NCBI GenBank assembly: GCA_032622095.1
Contig: CP136066.1
Location: forward strand, 130,045,917 to 130,109,916
Direction: 5' to 3'
Origin: Siphonodentalium dalli
Taxonomy: Eukaryota > Mollusca > Scaphopoda > Gadilida > Siphonodentaliidae
Length of the DNA stretch: 64,000 nucleotides
A program made the translations under genes and the position numbers. The notes beneath the pieces are model-generated. The model was not told where the DNA came from. It worked only from the letters and a program-made list of their open reading frames with translations, and did not search any database. This document shows positions 1 through 12,429 of the stretch, in pieces; the stretch's first letter is position 1; each line of letters begins with the position of its first letter.

Positions 1-631
1 ATGTTCGCGGATAAAGAGCACGCATAATTATTTATCTTTTCTTGCGATGTTTTGTATCAGAATTATCATTGGAAATTGCTCGCTTGATTGCCACCATGTG
101 CTATGGTATACATTTCTCTCTGTTGAATGGTTTGAGTGAGGTTGAGATACACCCCCCCCCCCACAAAACAAATACTGTCCCTGATAACAAATGCATTTAC
201 GATGCATGACACGTTAATATACTCATCATCGGGTCTCGTGATCTTTTTGCACGAGTGGAGCTATAATCACAATTATCTCTGTGAACAAAGCAAAAACAGC
301 CAGTCCACATGCAATCACTGGGCGTGGAAGGCTTTATAATTATATTATAATTAATCCCTTTATAATAATCAGTCAATTCATCCGGTCCCTTATATGTTGC
401 ACGGACATTTCGTGGCATCTCGTCTAGTGAGCTATTCGTGCAGTTTTACAACAATTTGCCCCCCGAATTTAGTATTAAGAAACTTAATGTCTGAATCAGA
501 TGCGTCATTGGCAATTGTGCCCATCGAGGAATCGTTAGTTAGTCAGATGCGACTTGTGCGGGAATTATTTTTCTACGAAATACAACCTAAAGCGGTACCT
601 TAAAAATAGTATGTAGCTATACGATATATGT
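1..631. other. Unassigned sequence
   Basis: Low-GC DNA left of the inverted-repeat copy. It would lie in or beyond the SNAP-25 intron after exon version b. I see no exon of the expected downstream SNAP-25 helix and no recognisable repeat. Confidence 0.4.
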
Positions 632-1555
632 ATATTCGATAAGATGATTCGGTTTCATTGTCGTGTAACGGTCTACTCGAGTGGGAACGAGTCATAAAGT
701 CTGTAAAATAAACATGATTATAACAAATCGTTGATACGTCGTAGCGTTTCGTTCGGCATATACAAACTCCAAGCATGTTAATACTAAACGAATATCCGGT
801 TAGCTGCATGCATACGAACGACAGCATTCACGTGCGTGTGATCAAGGCATCGTGTTATCATTCATTCACCTTTTTGAGATCGCAAATCTGAATGCTAAGA
901 TGGATGTTTAATTAATTTCAATTGAAATACATTCATAATAGATATGTACACAATATTTCGATTATGTTATGGATTCATATTTCAGATGACATTCGCAGTC
1001 CAATTGATCAGTCTCAGATACACATAAAAACACTTGAAAACTCATCAGAACTCCTTAAGTGCTATGCATATTTACTGCACAGAAGATCGGCATTTGGTGA
1101 CATCTTAGTCTGCGATGTTAACATCTTTCTGAGCCAACAGTGGTCCCTCCATATCGCGCGGATATTGAGAACAACACTGATTTTTTAAATTCTGTTCAAT
1201 CCTATGCTTCATTGACAGATTCAACTATATACCGGCATTTGTTTTGGCAGCGTGGAAGTCCAGGAACTATATTAGTGGGTGGATGTTCTCGAAAAATTTG
1301 AGTGAGAAAAGGCAAAAACATTATTGAAAAAATTCGCAAAAAAATATTAAATGGTTTGATCTGGGAAAACTGATTGACAACGGGTGGATAAATACTCCTG
1401 CTTCATGCAGACATACACATACGTTGTTGTTCGTTGTCTGTTTTACAATGAGAAACAAACATATCCCCATATCATATACGTGAAAATGACTTTCCCATTT
1501 TCTCGGGTTTGGCGATACCCTCAGGTTTGGCGATACCACATACACAGGGGTGAAC
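632..1555 (+). repeat. Left copy of a 0.93-kb inverted repeat (mate at 62928-63864)
   Basis: This stretch is the reverse complement, with scattered differences, of 62928-63864. Shared landmarks include AGATGATTCGGTTTCATTGT near 641 and the doubled TTTGGCGATACC near 1510-1537. The sum of paired coordinates stays at about 64485-64490 through the block, so it is collinear with few indels. No long ORF is shared. The flanks outside and inside the pair do not match. It could be two inverted copies of a dispersed repeat or the ends of a very large duplicated or mobile segment. Confidence 0.8.
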
Positions 1556-2727
1556 AATATCTCAAATAAATTTCCAGCTTTATTCCCCTTAATATTAAGA
1601 CAAAAACTGTGAGATAATTTGATAGTATGCCACCAAACGGAACACAGATCGGAACTATCTAAGTGTCAAAATTAAAGGCTTTAGCAATCTGGTAGTGTAT
1701 TTCGTCAAATACAAATGGATGGATATCCTGTTGTTCCACTCATATTCACACTGATTTATTGCTGTCTGATCACTGGGAAGTTTAATAGGAATATTGGCAA
1801 CTGTGGCATGCAATATAGTTATAGATAGAAAATCTGTGGACCATTCCCCGATCTGAAAGATTCAATTATGGGTCTGTGATGAGAAAGGAAGTTTTTCTAT
1901 TGATCACACAAAACAATCCAACATACAGTAGCTATAATTATTATAAAGTTCAATGCAAATAAGAAGCAAGAGCCTAGAACTAAGTGAATAGTATTAATGG
2001 TAGTTTTATCTTAAAGATGCATAATCCGAATTAACTCTTGCAAATTACTCTCTCCTTGTCTTGGAGGGTAAAAATATTTGATTCGAGTCGAGGAACCCAC
2101 CCATCAATACTCAAGAGTGATCAGATATCAATTTTTTATATCTATTATTTTTCAACAGCGATAATTTTTTAGGGGCCCAGTAAACAGTCAACGAGAAACA
2201 GTTTCGGACCAAATTGCAGATGAAGATAGATAACTCCAAAATCAAGTGGCTATTTTGTGTCAGATATTTGACAAACCGGCAAAATTTAATTGAACAAAAT
2301 GTTGATTAATAACAGGTTATGGGCAATTTTATACTATAGTTGACTGTGGTTAGCATTATTTTTGGGCAATTAATCGATTCTGATAACTGAAGCGACATTT
2401 AAAAAAATGTTTTTGTTTTTGTTGTTGGAAACTGATGATATGGGGACCATCAAATCGGATTGAGTACCTTTAACAACACAATCTTGGAATCAAGTTGTAG
2501 CCTTGAGAAATGAAACACTCATTACCACTGCAATTACTTTTTCTGAGGTAATTGGCAAAAATATTCACATCATGTGAAGAATTGTACAAAATGACAAATT
2601 ACAAGCACCATCAACTTCACTATTTCGAGAGTTTCCCAGGCATTGCAATCAAATTCAAAACCCTTCCATACTAATTTCTTGGTAATTTTTAAGTTATATA
2701 ATGAAGTAATTGCTGTAATAATGGTAA
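1556..2727. other. Unassigned intronic sequence
   Basis: AT-rich DNA with no exon, RNA gene or repeat family that I recognise. It ends where the pearl-like element begins at 2728. Confidence 0.4.
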
Positions 2728-4250
2728 ATGAAAGTGTCAATGACACTGTAGCTCAACTTGGAGAGGGGATAAAATCATGTGTTAAAGTCAAGAGCGATCA
2801 GAAATGCATTTAGTTGAAATGTCTATTAAGTAATAATAAGATGGCTGCTTTTTAAAAACAAATTTAGGTAAAAATAGGAGGCTTTCATCTAGTGGTCACC
2901 CAGAAGATCCAAATTAAGTTTTGTGACGATCGGATGTGTGATGTGGTATGTAGCATGTGCCAAAGGAATTAGTCATGTAATCAGTAAAATCCAAGATGAC
3001 TGCCGGTGGCCACGTTTTTTCAACGAAATTCACTGCGAAATTCAGAAAAAAACAAGAGATGGACTGTCGTCCGGTACATACCCCCTTGTGGCATACCGCC
3101 TAGTGTGGGCATACCTATAACCTGTGACTGATATACTCAGACATACGGACTGTAAAGTAAGCATTTATAACATATAATTGTGTGGTATTCTAGGTGTAAA
3201 TGTAAATGGCCAAAAAATCTCAGTGGAACACACGCATATGAACAGACATCGGACGGACCAAAAAGCCAACATTTCCAGATAAACAAAGATGAATAACTCT
3301 AGAATGGAAAATCCGAACAAAACGATGGGACCCTCTATTTAATGTCCTAATAGTAGTGAACATTCATACCAAATTGCATTGAGATCCCAGCACAACTGTT
3401 GAAGTTATGACATGAACAGACACCAGACAGACAAAAAAGCCAACATTTCCAGATAAACAAAGATAAACTCTAGAATGGAAAATCCAAACAAAACGATGGA
3501 ACCCTCTATTTAATGTCCTCATAGTAGTGAACATCCATACCTAATTTTATTGAGATCCGAGCACTACTGTTCAAGTTATGACATGAACAGACATCGGACG
3601 GACGGATGCATGGACGGACGCACGCACGGACGGGTGCAAAACAGTATAATCCCCTTTAAAAAAAAAAAATGGGGTATGGTTTGGTGACGATCAGACAAGG
3701 GATGTCATCTGTAGGGTGTGCCATAGGATTTAGTCATGCAAAGAGTAAAATTTAAGATGGCTGCTAGAAGCCATGTTTTCATCGAAACTAGTTCAAATTC
3801 GATTGCTCCCATCTAAAGGTATCCTAAACATGCCTGTAAATTTTTTAAACAATTCTCCAATAAATGTGGGCTGCAGAGTTTGCGATGGATTCAAATATGA
3901 AATCCAAGATGACTGCTGGTGGCCAAATTTTTAACGAATTTCATAAAATAAGGGAGATTCCCATCTGAAGGTCACTCCGAAGATCCATATTATTAGTTTG
4001 GTGACGATAAGATGATATCTATGTGACCTGTAGGTTGCGCCGAAGAATTTAGTCAGGCAAAGAGTAAAATACCAGATGGCCGCTGGTGGCCATGTTTTTT
4101 ATTGAATGACCCGTTCCCATACATGTCTACATGTCTACGTCAACATCCATGACAAATTTCATGGAAACTGTTGACGGACACACACACACACGGACGACGT
4201 ATACTAACCCATGGCAATAGCCCAAACTTGACTTTGTCAAGTTGAGCCAT
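2728..4250 (+). mobile_element. Pearl-like non-autonomous element, copy 1
   Basis: It starts with ATGAAAGTGTCAATGACACT followed by GTAGCTCAACTT, and ends with GTCAAGTTGAGCCA, so the two ends carry an 11-bp inverted repeat (TAGCTCAACTT / AAGTTGAGCTA in better copies). The middle holds degenerate units with the phrases AATCCAAGATGGC and GTGATGATCGGATG, and near 3260-3590 two roughly 173-bp units starting AAAAAGCCAACATTTCC. A GACGGACGCACG tract precedes the 3' end. Bivalve pearl elements likewise have short unique ends around 155-165 bp tandem repeats. This copy is older than those at 9.7-17.6 kb. It lies in the SNAP-25 intron. Confidence 0.75.
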
Positions 4251-4519
4251 AAAGCAACAGGAATATTACACATTCAGTGAGTGGCACAAATAATACCACA
4301 TTTTTAAAAGGTCCCCACAAACTTGAAGCATATTTCAGGACTTGAATGACCATTTTAATAATGGATCCAATGCTATGTATGTTCGGATATTAAAGGCCCT
4401 TTAAGCCTATGCAACATAACAGAGCAGATAGCTCCCTCAAATGAAGCCCCATCATCCTCCCAATTCTACGCCAATAATATCTCAGGTAGTTATTGAATAT
4501 TGATACATTTAAATCTTAC
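4251..4519. other. Intronic sequence next to exon version b
   Basis: Short unique stretch on the donor side of the exon at 4520-4568. Nothing else recognised. Confidence 0.4.
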
Positions 4520-4568
4520 CCCCTTGTTCATCCAGCATAACAATAGTTTTGATTCCAACATCTGACGA
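4520..4568 (-). CDS. SNAP25: SNAP-25 alternative exon, version b (SSDVGIKTIVMLDEQG)
   Basis: Minus-strand 49-nt exon coding SSDVGIKTIVMLDEQG plus one base, with a good acceptor (TTTCTTTCAG) and donor (GTAAGATTT). It is a diverged duplicate of the exon at 9213-9261. The last seven residues VMLDEQG are unchanged; the differences are at residues 2, 3, 4, 7 and 9 (K/S, E/D, A/V, N/K, L/I). There is no stop, and both splice sites are kept, so it looks functional rather than decayed. The 0-to-1 phase is the same as version a, so either can join to the same downstream exon, which lies outside the window. The familiar vertebrate SNAP-25 alternative pair is the next exon, so this pair would be a separate way of varying the helix. 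Confidence 0.88.
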
Positions 4569-5284
4569 CTGAAAGAAATCACACCAAACACAAAAATCAA
4601 CTAATATAAAATAGCATGCATACATAGAGAAAATTAATACTAGTGCATTTACAATATTAAAGACACTATGCATGACGGCTGCAAATATTTCTCTACTTGC
4701 AAATATTTCTCTACTTTTAACAAAGTGCGCAATATTAATATTTTGTATGGACAGAAGAAAAAATTATTTTCTAAATAAGTGGGTATCATTTCCCCTTAAC
4801 TAGGCTATAAATACACCAAAGCACAACCAAATCTGATGTCCCATGCCCAAGTTACAAGACGAAAATTTCATTTAAACTTCAGAAATTCCCAAGTCAACAA
4901 GGGATGTAATTCTGGTAACAACCAACAAGAGCACTACCAGACGTGGCTTAATAATTATCGCACAACCAATTCTCGGGATTTATCACAGTGAATAAATTTT
5001 GTGCATTTTCTCTATTTTCTTCAAGTATGGTTGTCGACTGTTCTTATGTTCAGTAGTGATAAAAAAGATTAGACAATGTAATTTAGGATGTAAACATGTC
5101 CAAGCAATAGACACTCTTCATTAATTTTATGGGAGATAATGATTACATACTATTTACCATAGACGACGGTAGCTTTCAGTTGATATAGAGCTTTTGACAA
5201 TTAAACGCTCTTTATATACATGTATTCGTGACAACTTCAACTAAAAGTTTATCATTTCATTGTGTAAATATTGCCAAAAAATAA
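4569..5284. other. Unassigned intronic sequence
   Basis: Unique AT-rich DNA upstream (on the minus strand) of exon version b. Near 4680-4720 the 19-nt phrase GCAAATATTTCTCTACTT occurs twice in tandem. No other structure seen. Confidence 0.4.
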
Positions 5285-5460
5285 GAACAACATAGTTCAA
5301 ATCCCGAGGTCCATATCAGCTGGGGTGTGTATAAGCTAGGGACTGTATAAACCAGGGACCATATCAGCTAAGGGCCATAGAAGTCAGGGTCCATAACAGC
5401 CGGTGGTCCGTAAAATCCAGGGTCAGTATTGACCAGTGTCTATATCAGCCAGCAATCTGC
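5285..5460 (+). repeat. Degenerate short tandem repeat, about 22-27 nt units
   Basis: About seven imperfect units built on the phrase AGGGTCCATATCAGC (variants AGGTCCATATCAGCTGGG, AGGGACCATATCAGCTAA, AGGGTCCATAACAGCCGG). Unit length and spelling vary, so it is an old minisatellite. Confidence 0.7.
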
Positions 5461-8400
5461 CCAATGTGTTTTTCACTAGTACTAGTAATAATCGATTGAA
5501 AAAAATCACCAAAATTAGAGGACAATCTGACCTGAACAGTCCATATGAACTTCAGTATTAAAAGTAGACCACAATACCTCAATATATTCATTATAATACA
5601 CATGTTAAAAACTGGAATGTTTACCTAAAAAGCTTAATTTAATAGTTTCAGCAGGTGAAAAACAACTATATTTATCTTTTGGCCCATATATTAAAAATGG
5701 TCCACAATGGCTGAGAATAAAGCATTACTCACAACAGACCGAGAGGAATTTAAGATTGACAAGTGAAAAATTCTATTGCAGCTATCATGCATATGTAGCC
5801 AAAACAAGATTTGTAACATATTCATTCTAATATTCTCTCCAGGATTCAACTATTTCTGGCTGGTTATAACATGTAGCTATTAGATATATTCAATTGGAAT
5901 TTGAAAGCCAGAAAAAGTATCATCCCTTCAGAGAACTACAAATCAAATTGAATGAAGAAAACAGCTGAAGAAAATATATTTTATTGACAACATGCATCAA
6001 TAGATGGGTTTGTATGGTGACATGTGCTATGTTTGTTTATGAATATAATTATTTGATTATCATCCAATTTAATGAGATATGAAGATGAAAAAGTTTCCAA
6101 CAACTCTGGTCAACCAGTCCTGATATAATGTACTATGAAGTTGGGGTCGAAAACCGATGCTGTTTGGAGAAATTATAGTGGTACACTTTTCAGTTAAGCA
6201 TCATTTTGTCGCACTCTGAAATTGCCTAAATTTGGAATCCATCTTGAATGCCTGATTTCTTCGATTTATATTCAACACAAAAATGACTTGATTCAGTATA
6301 AAACAAGCCAGACTCTTACTTTAGTTATTTTAGTTTGAACATGTTAATAAAACTAAACCTATTATAACATTTATTTTTTTAAAAAGAAAATTTTTGTCAC
6401 ATACTAGTATGTCAATATTAAAATGCAAGTCCGACAGCGGTATTGGAAAGGGTGTCTATCAGAAGAAAGAATCGTGGGGAAAAAAATGTCTGATTTTCAA
6501 GCTTGATCTGAGTTGAGGGGCATCTCAATGTGCCATTCCGATCGATACATGGCCATTTCGATAAGAAATGAGAAATTGTTCATCCTCACTGAATTAAGCA
6601 CATTTGAAGTAATGAACACTCATACTGAGTCCGTGCCTCTATAACTCTGATATATATAGCCAGACTCCATGCTTCCATTTCTCTGATATTGATAGACAGA
6701 CAGGATTATAAAATATAAAATTAACATGGTGTGAAACTCTCAGCTGGGGTGTTTAGACCTACTGATAGATTAATTTTACTTAATGTAGTTATTCACACTG
6801 TGAGTTATTTTGCCATTAAGTGAAACATATTGATTTTTCAAGAGAGAATAAAGAGACAGGTCTAAAATAATTTGAATAAGTCTTGTATTTAATAGGACAT
6901 AGTTGGTGAGCTTGAACTTTAAGACGATGATAATAGGACTGATAAAAAGTCCACCACTATTATAATAATTGGTAGTGGAAACTGGCTAAGAATCGAATCT
7001 CATCAATGATTATAAAGACATGTTCTTTCAAAACAATTATCAGGAAGTGCGCTGTATTTGAATTGTTAAGTCATGGAGAACAAGGCAGCAAATGGTTTTA
7101 TTGATAACAAACCGTGACATGCTGCATGGGACAGATAAGAGTGCTGCATAGGTGTGTAGGTCACTGCCATGTTCAATGCTTTTAAATTTAAGTAGCCTGA
7201 TATAATAGAGAAATAATATGACACATCCTGTGGTGCATACATGTAATCCATGAAGTCATCCAGCACTCAGTAAAAAGCTGGTTCAATTCTTCATAAAGCT
7301 TTGACTGATGTACCAAGCAAGTGATGTTGAAAACAAGGTATCACAAAACCAACCTAAAAACTTAAACCTAAGTCAATGCCTCTTCATTAGATGATGTTTA
7401 TTCCATAGAACCATGCAGTTCTACATAACAGCTGGAGGCTGCATATCAACAAACTCCCAAAATTCTATAACATGGCTATATGATTAGGTTACAATGGTGT
7501 ATGTACATATGGTTCAGACCGCCCTCCAACAAATGTTTGAGGAAATTATAGGAGAATAAAAGACACTGGACTCTGATTGTCAATATACCAGTTTCGTTAA
7601 ACCTGGACCAAGATTTCATTACGGTGAAAACTCAGTCTAGGGACATCGGTACTTAAACTGATTTCAGAGATGAACGGGGAAACCCCAGCTTGAGATAGCT
7701 CATTAATATTCATGTTTCGAAATAGGGAACTGTTAACTGTTTTTATTTAACATGCGACAATGGCTACATGTGTTATTAGCAAATGGCTGTAAACCTGGCA
7801 GAATAGCTAAAAAGACTTTTCTATGGATAAATAAGTTTCGAAGAATATTCTCTTGTTCTGGTTTCAGTGAATCAATGCCTATTTTATGCAATACATTCTT
7901 TAATAATTGCAATATCGAGAATTTTTAATTTCTCCAAAAGCAGCCATTACATTTTCTTACGGCCTTTCTTTCTCCATCACTTCCGCTTTCCGTAATATTT
8001 TATTATACCAACTTTGTGACATTGTAACCATGTGTGTAATCCTGGCCATATTAATAATATAAGTAAGCTGAATTACTTGAGGGATTGAGTTAGTTAGGAA
8101 TTGGATCTATGGCATCCATACCTACAGAGCATTGGGAAATGGGTACTTTAATAGACATATTATTATATGTTTATATGTGCTTCCATCAATGATATGTGTC
8201 TGAAGACTTTCAGTATTTCAATAAGCTTTCTTAAATTTAGTTTAGAAAAAAAGCTCATTTAATATCTACAATTCCCCAGGACAAAAACTATGCTATTCAT
8301 GTTAGAACATGCAAATCTCACTGAGTGCCTGTTCCATGTCAATGATGTTGAGATAGAACATATTTGTCTACATTCAGAACTATCTGTCAGAATAAAATAT

Positions 8401-9212
8401 GACTGGCTAAGCTAGAATAAGAACGAGGAATGCACTCCCAAATATAAAGAAGAAATTTAAATTGTGGATTTGTATGCTGACAAAGTCTAATGGACCCAAC
8501 CATACATATATTCAGAACTCTAGTAGGGCTGGTGTACAATCATTAATCTTACACATAATGTAAAATATGGCAGAAATGGGAAACAATGATATTAAGGTTT
8601 ACAATCCCCATCATTAAAAGCCAAACAGCAATGAAATATATGATTAAACATATAAATGCAAACCAGATGCAAACCATAATACTCCTAACAGAATACAAAA
8701 TGAATGTCAAATGTTGAACTAATAATCTACATTGAGTTATGTGGAAAGAAATATTCATCCAGAAGCGCTATTTAATAGTGGATGAATAAAGAATATTGCT
8801 CTGGAATTGATCTCAACTGACCATTTATTGAAAAACAAGTGTTTAAAGGAAGATACAAGCAACATCATCAGATCTTCTTGAGAAATTATAATTAAGTCAT
8901 GTCTACAAAAATAATTATGACATCGCCCCTAAAGTGTGATTTAAACAAGTGACTTATTTTATTATAGCCATGATTCTTTTCCAGCAACTTCAGATTTTAG
9001 GAAGGGCACTTTATAGAATGATTGCCCCTTAAAGTTAAACTCTAAAAGATCAAGTGGTATTTTTTACAAAATCATAAAATTATAGCCAGTCAGTGATGTA
9101 AATGAAGCATACTACAAACATACTGAAGCACATAGTGATTAAATATACTACTATCCACAACATTTGATAGACACAAATTCAAATATACACAATATCAGAT
9201 TCCTTATCTTAC
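5461..9212. other. Unassigned intronic sequence
   Basis: About 3.7 kb of AT-rich, apparently unique intron between the two alternative SNAP-25 exons. I find no open frame worth reporting, no RNA gene, and no member of the repeat families seen elsewhere in the window. Splicing-control elements for the exon pair would be expected near its edges but cannot be picked out by eye. Confidence 0.4.
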
Positions 9213-9261
9213 CTCCTTGCTCATCAAGCATAACAAGGGTGTTGATGCCAGCCTCTTTGCT
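9213..9261 (-). CDS. SNAP25: SNAP-25 alternative exon, version a (SKEAGINTLVMLDEQG)
   Basis: Minus-strand 49-nt exon coding SKEAGINTLVMLDEQG plus the first base of the next codon. The acceptor is TTTCAAACAG and the donor GTAAGATAAG. The sequence is the near-invariant segment of the SNAP-25 first SNARE helix, and its position, length and 0-to-1 phase match the single exon found here in vertebrate SNAP-25. It is the version closer to the family consensus. A second, diverged version of the same exon lies 4.6 kb downstream at 4520-4568. Each is 49 nt, so including both would shift the frame, which implies a choice of one per transcript. Which cells use which version cannot be seen from sequence. 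Confidence 0.93.
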
Positions 9262-9736
9262 CTGTTTGAAACAACCATTCATGACATTAGTCAGGTATTG
9301 TATAAAACATGGTTAAGTTTTATTTTGTACATATGTATGATTTAAATGTGAACCAGTATTTCTGTTGTTCCTCATTTAAAACATACCCAATTTTAGAGGC
9401 TGATGTAGGTAGACATTGGTCAAGATTAGTTTCATCCTTACTTTATTTCACTGAAATAACTGTATACTTGGTTATATATACTCATGAATATAGAGAAGTT
9501 GAACATCACTGCATATCACTATATTTTGATGCAAGACTCGGGTAGGGAGGGGAGTAATTAAAAATTTGCAGGAAGGTATGCCGGGGTGGAAACATAAGAA
9601 TTTATAACTGCAAAAAACACCATATTTATGTTTAATACCGGGACCTCATATGGGCCTCGGCGGAGATGACATTAAGCTATGGTATGTTGTATATGGGATG
9701 GTAGTGTGAAAAATTCCTTCCCGACACCCTTTGAAA
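9262..9736. other. Unassigned intronic sequence
   Basis: Unique intron between exon version a and the pearl-like arrays. No features recognised. Confidence 0.4.
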
Positions 9737-10880
9737 ATGAAAGTGTCAATGACACTGTAGCTCAACTTGGAAAGGGAATAATTTCATGTGTTAAAGTCAA
9801 TGGAGTGATTAGGAATGTGGAAAGTTGAAAGGCCTAGTTATGCAAAGAGTAAAATCTAAGATGGCCGCCATGTTATTTTGCCAAATGACCCCAAAAAGAC
9901 TCGTTCCCATTTACATGTCATTATTAACATCCGTAACAAATTTCATGAAGATCTGACCAAAGCTACGACCTGTAGGCCGCGCCAAAGGATTTAGTCATGC
10001 AAAGAGTTAAATCCAAGATGGCTTCTGGTGGCCATTTTTTTTGGCCGAATGACCCCAAAATGACTCGTTCCCATCTACATGTCAATATTAACATCCATGA
10101 CAAATTTCATGATGATCAGACGAACAGTACTGACTTGTAGCCTGTGCTAATGAATTGAATTTTGAAATCAAAGATGGCCGCTGGCGGCCATGTTTTTCGG
10201 CCGAATGACCCCAAAATGACTCGTTCCCATCTACATGTCATTGTTAACATCCATGACAAATTTTATAATGATCAGACTAAAGGTACGACCTGTAGCCCGT
10301 GCTAAAGGATTTAGTCTTACAAAGTGTAAAATCCAAGATGGCTGCTGCAGCCATGTTTTTGGCTGAATGACCCCAAAATTAATCGTTCCCATCTACATGT
10401 CATTATTAACATTCCTGACAAATTTTATGATGATCAGACTAAAGGTACGACCTGTAGCCCGTGCTAAAGGATTTAGTCATACAAAGAGTAAAATCCAAGA
10501 TGGCTGTTGGTGGCCATGTTTTTCGGCCGAATGACCCCAAAATTACTCGTTCCCATCTACATGTCAATATTAACATCCATGACAAATTTCATGACAATAA
10601 GACGAACATTCGTACAACCTGTAGCCCATGCTAATGGATTGAATTTTGAAATCCAAGATGGCCGCTGGTGGCCATGTTTTTTTCCCGAATGGCCCCAAAA
10701 TGACTCGTTCCCATCTACATGTCAATGTCAACATCCATGACAAATTTCATAATAATCGGACCAAAGGTACGAACTGTAGCCTGTGCTAAAGGAAATTGTT
10801 GACGAATCACGCACACACACACGCACGACAGATACCAAGCCATGGCAATAGCTCAAACTTTACAAAGTAAAGTTGAGCTA
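9737..10880 (+). mobile_element. Pearl-like element, copy 2
   Basis: It has the full 5' signature (ATGAAAGTGTCAATGACACT, then GTAGCTCAACTTGG) and ends AAAGTAAAGTTGAGCTA after a CACACGCACGACAG tract. The middle holds several tandem units of about 155-165 bp. Each reads TGACTCGTTCCCATCTACAT, then ATCCATGACAAATTTCATGA, TACGACCTGTAGCCCG and AATCCAAGATGGC. The short ORFs in these units are repeat artefacts. Confidence 0.8.
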
Positions 10881-12352
10881 AAAACATTTGATAGCTTCCA
10901 TCTAGTAAGATCAATATCAAGATTAATATGAAGTCTGGAGATGATCGGATGAGGGAAGTGGACTGTAGGGTGTGCCAAAGGATTTAGTCATGCAAAGAGT
11001 AAAATCCAAGATGGCTGCCAGTGGACACGTTTTAAGGCCAAATGACCCTAAAATGACTCGTTCCTATCTACATCACAATGTCAACAGCCATGACAAATTT
11101 CATGATGATCCGACTAAAGGTACGACCTGTAGCCCGTGCCAAAGGATTTAGTCATGCAAAGAGTAAAATCCAAGATGGCTGCTGGTGGCCATGATTTTGG
11201 CCGAATAACCTAAAAATGACTCGTTCTCATCTACATGTCAATATTAACATTCATGACAAATTTCATGATGATCAGACGAACGGTAGGACCTGTAGCCCGT
11301 GCTAATGGATTGAATTTTGAAATCAAAGATGGCCACTGGCGGCCATGTTTTTTAGCCGAATGACCCCAACATGACTCGTTCCCATCTACATGTCATGACA
11401 AATTTCATAATGATCCGGCCAAAGGTACGACCTGTAGCCCGTGCCTAAGGATTTAGTTATGCAAAGAGTAAATTAAAGATGGCTGCTGGCTGGGCATTTT
11501 TTTTTGGCCGAATGACCCCAAAAATGACTCGTTCCCATCTACCGCTATACTTAAAGTAATTGACCACCAAAAACGTGGTGTCACCCCGTTAATATGGCGG
11601 TACTATACCGCGGTATCCTCCAATACCGCGGTACTGATACCGCTTGTTAACGCGAACAAGTATGTGTGAGTAAATACCTCCCCTAAAAGAGTTCCATGAA
11701 AATCACCGCGGTATTCAACAAAATTAATGGGGTGCCCGCTAAAAGACCACGGTATCATTATCGCCCAATACCGTAACTCCACGCCATGACCGTCTCGATA
11801 CCGCTACCGTTTATTACCGGTATCACCGCGGTCATGACCGGGGTATCACCCCGTTTTTCTGGTCAATTACTTTGAGAATAGCGGTACATATCATTGTTAA
11901 CATCCATGACAAATTTTATGATGATCTGACCAAAGGTACGACCTGTAACCCGTGCCAAAGGATTTAGTCATGCAAAGAGTAAAATCCAAGATGGCTGCCG
12001 GTGGCCATGTTTTTTGGTTGATTGACCCCAAAATGACACGTTCCATACATGTCAATATTAACATCCACGACAAATTTCATGATGATCAGACGAACAGTAC
12101 GACCTGTAGCCCGTGCTAATGGATTGAATTTTAAAATCCAAGATGGCTGCTGGTGGCCATGTTTTTTTTCCGAATGACCCCAAAATGAATCGTTCCGGTC
12201 TAAATGTTGATGTCAACAGCTATGACAAATTTCATAATGATCTGACCAAAGGTACGACCTGTAGCCTGTATTGTTGACAAATCACGCACACACGGACGAT
12301 GGAAGACAAAGCCATGGCAATAGCTCAAACTTTACAAAGTAAAGTTGAGCTA
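10881..12352 (+). mobile_element. Pearl-like element, copy 3 (5' end missing)
   Basis: It continues directly from copy 2 with the same 155-165 bp units and has its own 3' end, AAAGTAAAGTTGAGCTA at about 12336-12352. It lacks the ATGAAAGTGTC start, so it arose by tandem extension or nested insertion. One unit is split by the TIR element at 11542-11884. Confidence 0.75.
11542..11884. mobile_element. 343-bp TIR element with CCGCGG palindromes, TA target duplication
   Basis: Inserted in a pearl-like unit. The left end reads CCGCTATACTTAAAGTAATT and continues GACCA; the right end is its imperfect inverse (TGGTCAATTACTTTGAGAAT then AGCGG). The flanking TA (11540-11541 and 11885-11886) is a single TA in the neighbouring uninterrupted units, which read CATCTACATGTCATT. 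The interior is rich in TACCGCGGTA-type palindromes and encodes nothing. The TA duplication suggests mobilisation by a Tc1/mariner-type or similar transposase. Confidence 0.85.
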
Positions 12353-12429
12353 AAAAAGTATTATTAAAAAAATAATTGAGCAAGGAGTTCAATCTAAACA
12401 AAAATATATTAAAACAATATATATAAATA

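Noticed and set aside
2060-2100. TTGATTCGAGTCGAGG resembling a tRNA B box
   Set aside because: No A box or cloverleaf could be formed around it.
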